A stretch of DNA of 8,244 nt, taken from Candidatus Bathyarchaeota archaeon (lineage in GTDB: Archaea; Thermoproteota; Bathyarchaeia; Bathyarchaeales; UBA233). Of this stretch, positions 6,040 through 8,244 are shown in pieces (the stretch's first letter is position 1; each line of letters opens with the position of its first letter). The DNA is taken from assembly GCA_029907045.1 (NCBI GenBank), contig JARYMR010000064.1:1-8244 (forward strand). The letters run 5' to 3'. Position numbers and translations under genes: made by a program. The notes below the pieces were generated by a model, which was not told where the DNA came from, ran no database searches, and saw nothing but the letters and a program-made list of their open reading frames with translations.

Positions 6040-6473
6040 ATTTGTAACCTTTCCGCCTTATCATTTAGGAAGTTTATGGCTTGAAGTATTGATTTTGCAA
6101 ACCCAAACAAGCTTATTAGCGTGACAATTGCAATTAATGGGCGAAGGTCAACAGTCAAACTCAAATTTTGATAGGTAACGCCGAATATTCCGCCTTTCAA
6201 AGAGAGAATTAGATAACATATAACAAACAAAGCCTTGGCAGCATCAAAAAAGTGCTTAAAAATTGTTCCGGAGGTGAGGTCTCCAACAATCATCAAAATA
6301 ATGTATATCACCACAAAAGTTTCAATTATCTGATGAAAGCCAGGAATCAGTTCTGAAAGTGGAGCTAGAAACATCCATAATAGAAGGTATGCTGCATAAA
6401 AGAGAATTCCCTTCACCGTCGCCTTTAAGGCTTTGAATGTTATTTGCCTAAGCTTGGTTTTGTTATCTGCCAT
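6036..6473 (-). CDS. Unrecognised four-helix membrane protein, third gene of membrane operon
   Basis: I do not recognise this 145-residue protein. It has a basic N-terminus (K5, K7, R9, K14, K17, K21), then four predicted membrane helices at about 22-40, 49-67, 78-98 and 110-135, and a short charged tail. The basic start and even helix number put both ends in the cytoplasm. Between helices 2 and 3 is a short G-D-L-T-S-G-T loop, and between 3 and 4 a probable exposed turn G-V-T-Y-Q-N-L-S with one glycosylation sequon. No catalytic motif or binding site is visible. Its ATG at 6473 lies inside the end of the upstream gene (11-base overlap in another frame), strong evidence of translational coupling. 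Its stop overlaps the rimI stop. Confidence 0.78.
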   Translation of the reverse strand: MADNKTKLRQITFKALKATVKGILFYAAYLLLWMFLAPLSELIPGFHQIIETFVVIYIILMIVGDLTSGTIFKHFFDAAKALFVICYLILSLKGGIFGVTYQNLSLTVDLRPLIAIVTLISLFGFAKSILQAINFLNDKAERLQI

Positions 6474-7245
6474 AGGGAATCACCAAATTTTCATAATTGA
6501 AAAGAGTGGTCAAGATGGAAACGTTAAAGTATCCATCATCAGTCGCCTGGTTCCTTGAAACGTAAAATTCAACGAATCCATTGTAGAAATATTGTTGTGG
6601 GACGTTTATGGAAATTTGTTCTTCGCCTAATAAGCTGCTGGCGTTGTTAAACATTTTTATTTTTAGATTTCCAGTTACATCAAAGAATGCGTGATTTTCA
6701 AAGCTTATGGGTAAACGGATTAGAAAATGCGTTGAGTTAGCCGCTATATACTGTGGTTGTTCTAAAGCAAAATTATATAGGGGTGCACCCCATGGCATGG
6801 AATAGTTTGTTGCGGCTTGAATTGGAATTAAATCAGCAATTACCATGCCAACCATCTCAAAAATTTCTAATTCAGTATCATTAAACAAGAAATTCTCCTT
6901 ATGCAGCAGAAGCGCATTAAGGTCAAGGGTAACGTTATGCGTTACGGTTGCCTCTTCATCCTTATTTATTATTGGTATGAAAGTATTCCCTCTTGCGGCA
7001 ATGAAGTTTTCTGCGCTCGAAATTTGGGTTGTTAAGTTAAAATAACGGAGGCTGTAGAAACCTTTGTTTGCAATTGTCAAAGGAAGAGAGAGAAGTATTT
7101 TATTATCTGCTGTTACGTTCATTTGCGGCTCGCCAAAATCCAAACGCAAATCTTTAACTGAATAGACTGCAGAAACGAAAAAGGCAATTAAGAAAATCCA
7201 GAAAAACGTTGTAGTTATTCCTATCATTCGAATCGGTATTTGCAT
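6463..7245 (-). CDS. Membrane-anchored surface protein with duplicated beta-rich domain and many N-glycosylation sequons
   Basis: A 260-residue protein of unknown function. One helix at about 8-30 follows a short basic N-terminus, with no cleavage motif that I can defend, so it is likely an anchor with the rest outside. Two copies of a beta-rich domain follow, at about 33-130 and 157-250. They align without gaps at a 124-residue offset: P40-Q41/P164-Q165, L54-P55/L178-P179, N60/N184, F63/F187. The pattern of alternating hydrophobic strands ending in Asn-x-x-Phe resembles LEA-2/WHy-type beta-sandwich domains, a weak inference. Eight N-x-S/T sequons (Asn43, 70, 104, 122, 147, 170, 201, 241) all lie outside, fitting AglB-type glycosylation. 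The start at 7245 is backed by AAAGGAG four bases upstream. It follows the first operon gene by 38 bases and overlaps the third by 11. Confidence 0.82.
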   Translation of the reverse strand: MQIPIRMIGITTTFFWIFLIAFFVSAVYSVKDLRLDFGEPQMNVTADNKILLSLPLTIANKGFYSLRYFNLTTQISSAENFIAARGNTFIPIINKDEEATVTHNVTLDLNALLLHKENFLFNDTELEIFEMVGMVIADLIPIQAATNYSMPWGAPLYNFALEQPQYIAANSTHFLIRLPISFENHAFFDVTGNLKIKMFNNASSLLGEEQISINVPQQYFYNGFVEFYVSRNQATDDGYFNVSILTTLFNYENLVIPYGR

Positions 7246-7283
7246 ATTGCTCCTTTTCCGGGCATGTTAAATTTAGTATTGGA

Positions 7284-7775
7284 TTACTGTTGGGGAGAAC
7301 TGTTTTGCTGAGGTTGTTTCGGCTCTGGTGGTGGCTGTGAAATTTGTTCTGGCGGTATAACAACCATTTCTGGCTCTTGAGGCTTAACCTCTTCTTTGGG
7401 CTTTTCAGCCTTTGGTTTTTCAGCCTTCGCCTTCTGCAGTTGAGGTTGTGGTTGTGGCTTCAGTTCTGGCAGGGCTTCTTTTTGTGAAACTGTTGGCGTG
7501 ACTTGTGGTGCATGAGCTATTATTGTAACACCCCTTATGGTCAAAAGCGAGCCAACCCAGCCCATAACGCCAAGATACATTATACGAATGCATGTAGCAA
7601 TCAGGGGAGCCAAGGCTTCGCCAAAAGTTTTCACCAAGTTTTCAGAAGCCATTATTGATAGGCTTTGGGTTAGGAATCCATAAGCGCTTATGAAAGTGAA
7701 TACTAGAAGAGCTACGCCTACCATGAGGACTGTGATTCCGGAAAGGGCTATTTTTTCTCTGAAGGTTTTGAACAT
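7284..7775 (-). CDS. Unrecognised two-helix membrane protein with Pro/Lys/Glu-rich tail, first gene of membrane operon
   Basis: A 163-residue protein I cannot assign. A basic N-terminus (K3, R6, K8) precedes helix 1 (about 11-35), then a short amphipathic loop and helix 2 (about 56-88). Residues 89-163 form a low-complexity tail with P-Q-P-Q-P-Q (108-113), a tandem K-A-E-K-P repeat (117-126), and then Pro/Gln-rich sequence. By the positive-inside rule both ends are cytoplasmic, so the tail may be a flexible tether or docking segment. The start is supported by GAGG at 7783-7786, seven bases before the ATG at 7775, and by TATA-like boxes upstream. It leads the operon with the genes at 7245 and 6473. 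The tail codons are ordinary for the window, so it does not look imported. Confidence 0.8.
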   Translation of the reverse strand: MFKTFREKIALSGITVLMVGVALLVFTFISAYGFLTQSLSIMASENLVKTFGEALAPLIATCIRIMYLGVMGWVGSLLTIRGVTIIAHAPQVTPTVSQKEALPELKPQPQPQLQKAKAEKPKAEKPKEEVKPQEPEMVVIPPEQISQPPPEPKQPQQNSSPQQ

Positions 7776-7808
7776 GATTTTGCCTCGTTTTTAGTGATGT
7801 GGGATTGA

Positions 7809-7834
7809 ATATTAAATCTTCCGATATATTAAAC
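7809..7834 (-). promoter_or_regulatory. TATA-like boxes of the membrane operon
   Basis: The minus strand has two A/T boxes: GTTTAATATAT (7824-7834) and TTTAATAT (7809-7816). The first predicts a start near 7803 and a leader of about 27 bases that includes the GAGG ribosome site. The second predicts a start near 7786 with a shorter leader. The first is preferred. Confidence 0.5.
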
Positions 7835-7853
7835 AGAATCTGAACTAGCTATC

Positions 7854-7880
7854 AAAAATCAAAAACAAAAATACAAAAAA
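7854..7880 (-). terminator. Multi-T-tract terminator after the fumarase subunit gene
   Basis: Reading the minus strand after the fumarase stop, four T-runs follow within 27 bases: T6 (7880-7875), T5 (7871-7867), T5 (7865-7861) and T5 (7858-7854). Serial T-tracts without a stem are the typical intrinsic terminator of archaeal RNA polymerase. This isolates the fumarase transcript from the membrane operon promoter just downstream. Confidence 0.7.
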
Positions 7881-7892
7881 TAATAGGTGAAA

Positions 7893-8244
7893 CTATTGCG
7901 CTAAGCCAAGCTTCTGATAAATCTTCTGCTTGTTCTCCTCAACTTTTTTAGCTACCTCTAAGAATAGATTGTTTCCATGCGAGTCTATGGCAACAGCCAA
8001 AGGACCAAAATCCTCCACCTCAAAAATCCAAAGGGCTTCAGGTGTGCCCAAATCAAGCCATTCAACATTCTTTACGTTTTTGATGGCTTTTGCAGCCAAT
8101 ATTGCCGCTCCTCCAGTGAAGGCTCCATAAACAGCGCCGTATTTTGCCATGGCATCAGTTGTTTTCTTACCCATTCCACCCTTGCCAATAACCACTCGAA
8201 CCTTAAAGTTTTTTATAAACTCATCCTCGAAAATGTCCATTCTC
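7893..8244 (-). CDS. Fumarate hydratase class I, beta subunit (C-terminal part; N-terminus outside window)
   Basis: Iron-sulfur hydro-lyase subunit, part of the fumarate/malate step of the TCA cycle. It corresponds to the C-terminal domain of bacterial one-chain class I fumarases and works with an alpha subunit carrying the 4Fe-4S cluster. The frame is open at 8244. The Met at 8240 is preceded in frame by Arg and matches the internal R-M-D sequence of the family, so it is not a start. Seen here are V-V-I-G-K-G-G-M-G (16-24 counted from that Met), [13 protein letters not shown] (34-46) and [15 protein letters not shown] (76-90), all standard fumarase beta-domain motifs. About 115 residues are present of a usual 180-200. 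An L-tartrate dehydratase beta subunit is the main alternative. The TAG stop is followed by a multi-T terminator. Confidence 0.9.
   Translation of the reverse strand, partial: RMDIFEDEFIKNFKVRVVIGKGGMGKKTTDAMAKYGAVYGAFTGGAAILAAKAIKNVKNVEWLDLGTPEALWIFEVEDFGPLAVAIDSHGNNLFLEVAKKVEENKQKIYQKLGLAQ

Noticed and set aside
7154..7363. 69-codon minus-strand frame across the first two membrane operon genes
   Set aside because: It overlaps both supported genes in another frame, has no SD, and its composition is unlike a real protein.
1..8244. tRNA, rRNA, insertion sequence or prophage signals
   Set aside because: I looked for cloverleaf-like segments, terminal inverted repeats and transposase motifs and saw none. 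Intergenic gaps are all under 150 bases.

Overview
This is a chromosomal segment from an archaeon. The clearest evidence is a complete TATA-binding protein gene (two direct TBP repeats), an archaeal/ER-type signal peptidase with Ser-His-Asp chemistry, an Ard1/Naa10-like N-acetyltransferase, archaeal TATA boxes ahead of several genes, oligo-T termination, and a secreted-domain protein rich in N-glycosylation sequons. The sequence is A+T-rich, about 40% G+C by eye. The mix of LarA-type racemase, two-subunit-type fumarase and uncharacterised membrane proteins suggests an uncultured lineage near Bathyarchaeia or another TACK group. That placement is a guess from protein flavour, not a computed phylogeny.

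Layout. (1) 1-771 (+): signal peptidase I lacking its N-terminus, with an unusual multi-membrane C-terminal extension. (2) 861/867-1427 (+): TBP behind a strong TATA box, convergent with (3) 1454-2083 (-): orotate phosphoribosyltransferase PyrE, which starts one base after the stop of (4) 2085-2777 (-): a UlaG/UPF0173-like metallo-beta-lactamase-fold hydrolase. (5) 2815-4077 (-): a 12-helix MFS transporter broken by one in-frame TGA at 3271-3273. (6) 4078-4226: a divergent promoter region holding an 8-bp-periodic array of GTTTC/GAAAC half-sites next to the transporter TATA box. (7) 4227-5501 (+): a LarA-family nickel-pincer racemase with all catalytic residues. (8) 5548-6039 (+): Ard1/RimI acetyltransferase, probably leaderless, overlapping tail to tail with (9) a three-gene operon of unrecognised membrane proteins, 7775 down to 6036 (-). 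(10) 7893-8244 (-): the C-terminal part of a class I fumarase beta subunit, ending in a run of T-tracts.

How the genes fit together. The two genes 2777-1454 look translationally linked. The MFS transporter and LarA share a divergent control region, so a link between hydroxy-acid racemisation and transport is possible, but the present transporter frame is interrupted. The best candidate for something undescribed is the three-gene membrane operon. It encodes a two-helix protein with a Pro/Lys/Glu-rich tail, a membrane-anchored protein with two diverged copies of a beta-rich domain and eight glycosylation sequons, and a four-helix protein whose gene overlaps the previous one. The spacing suggests that they act together, but nothing in the sequence reveals the function. 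No RNA genes, insertion sequences, CRISPR arrays or origins were seen.
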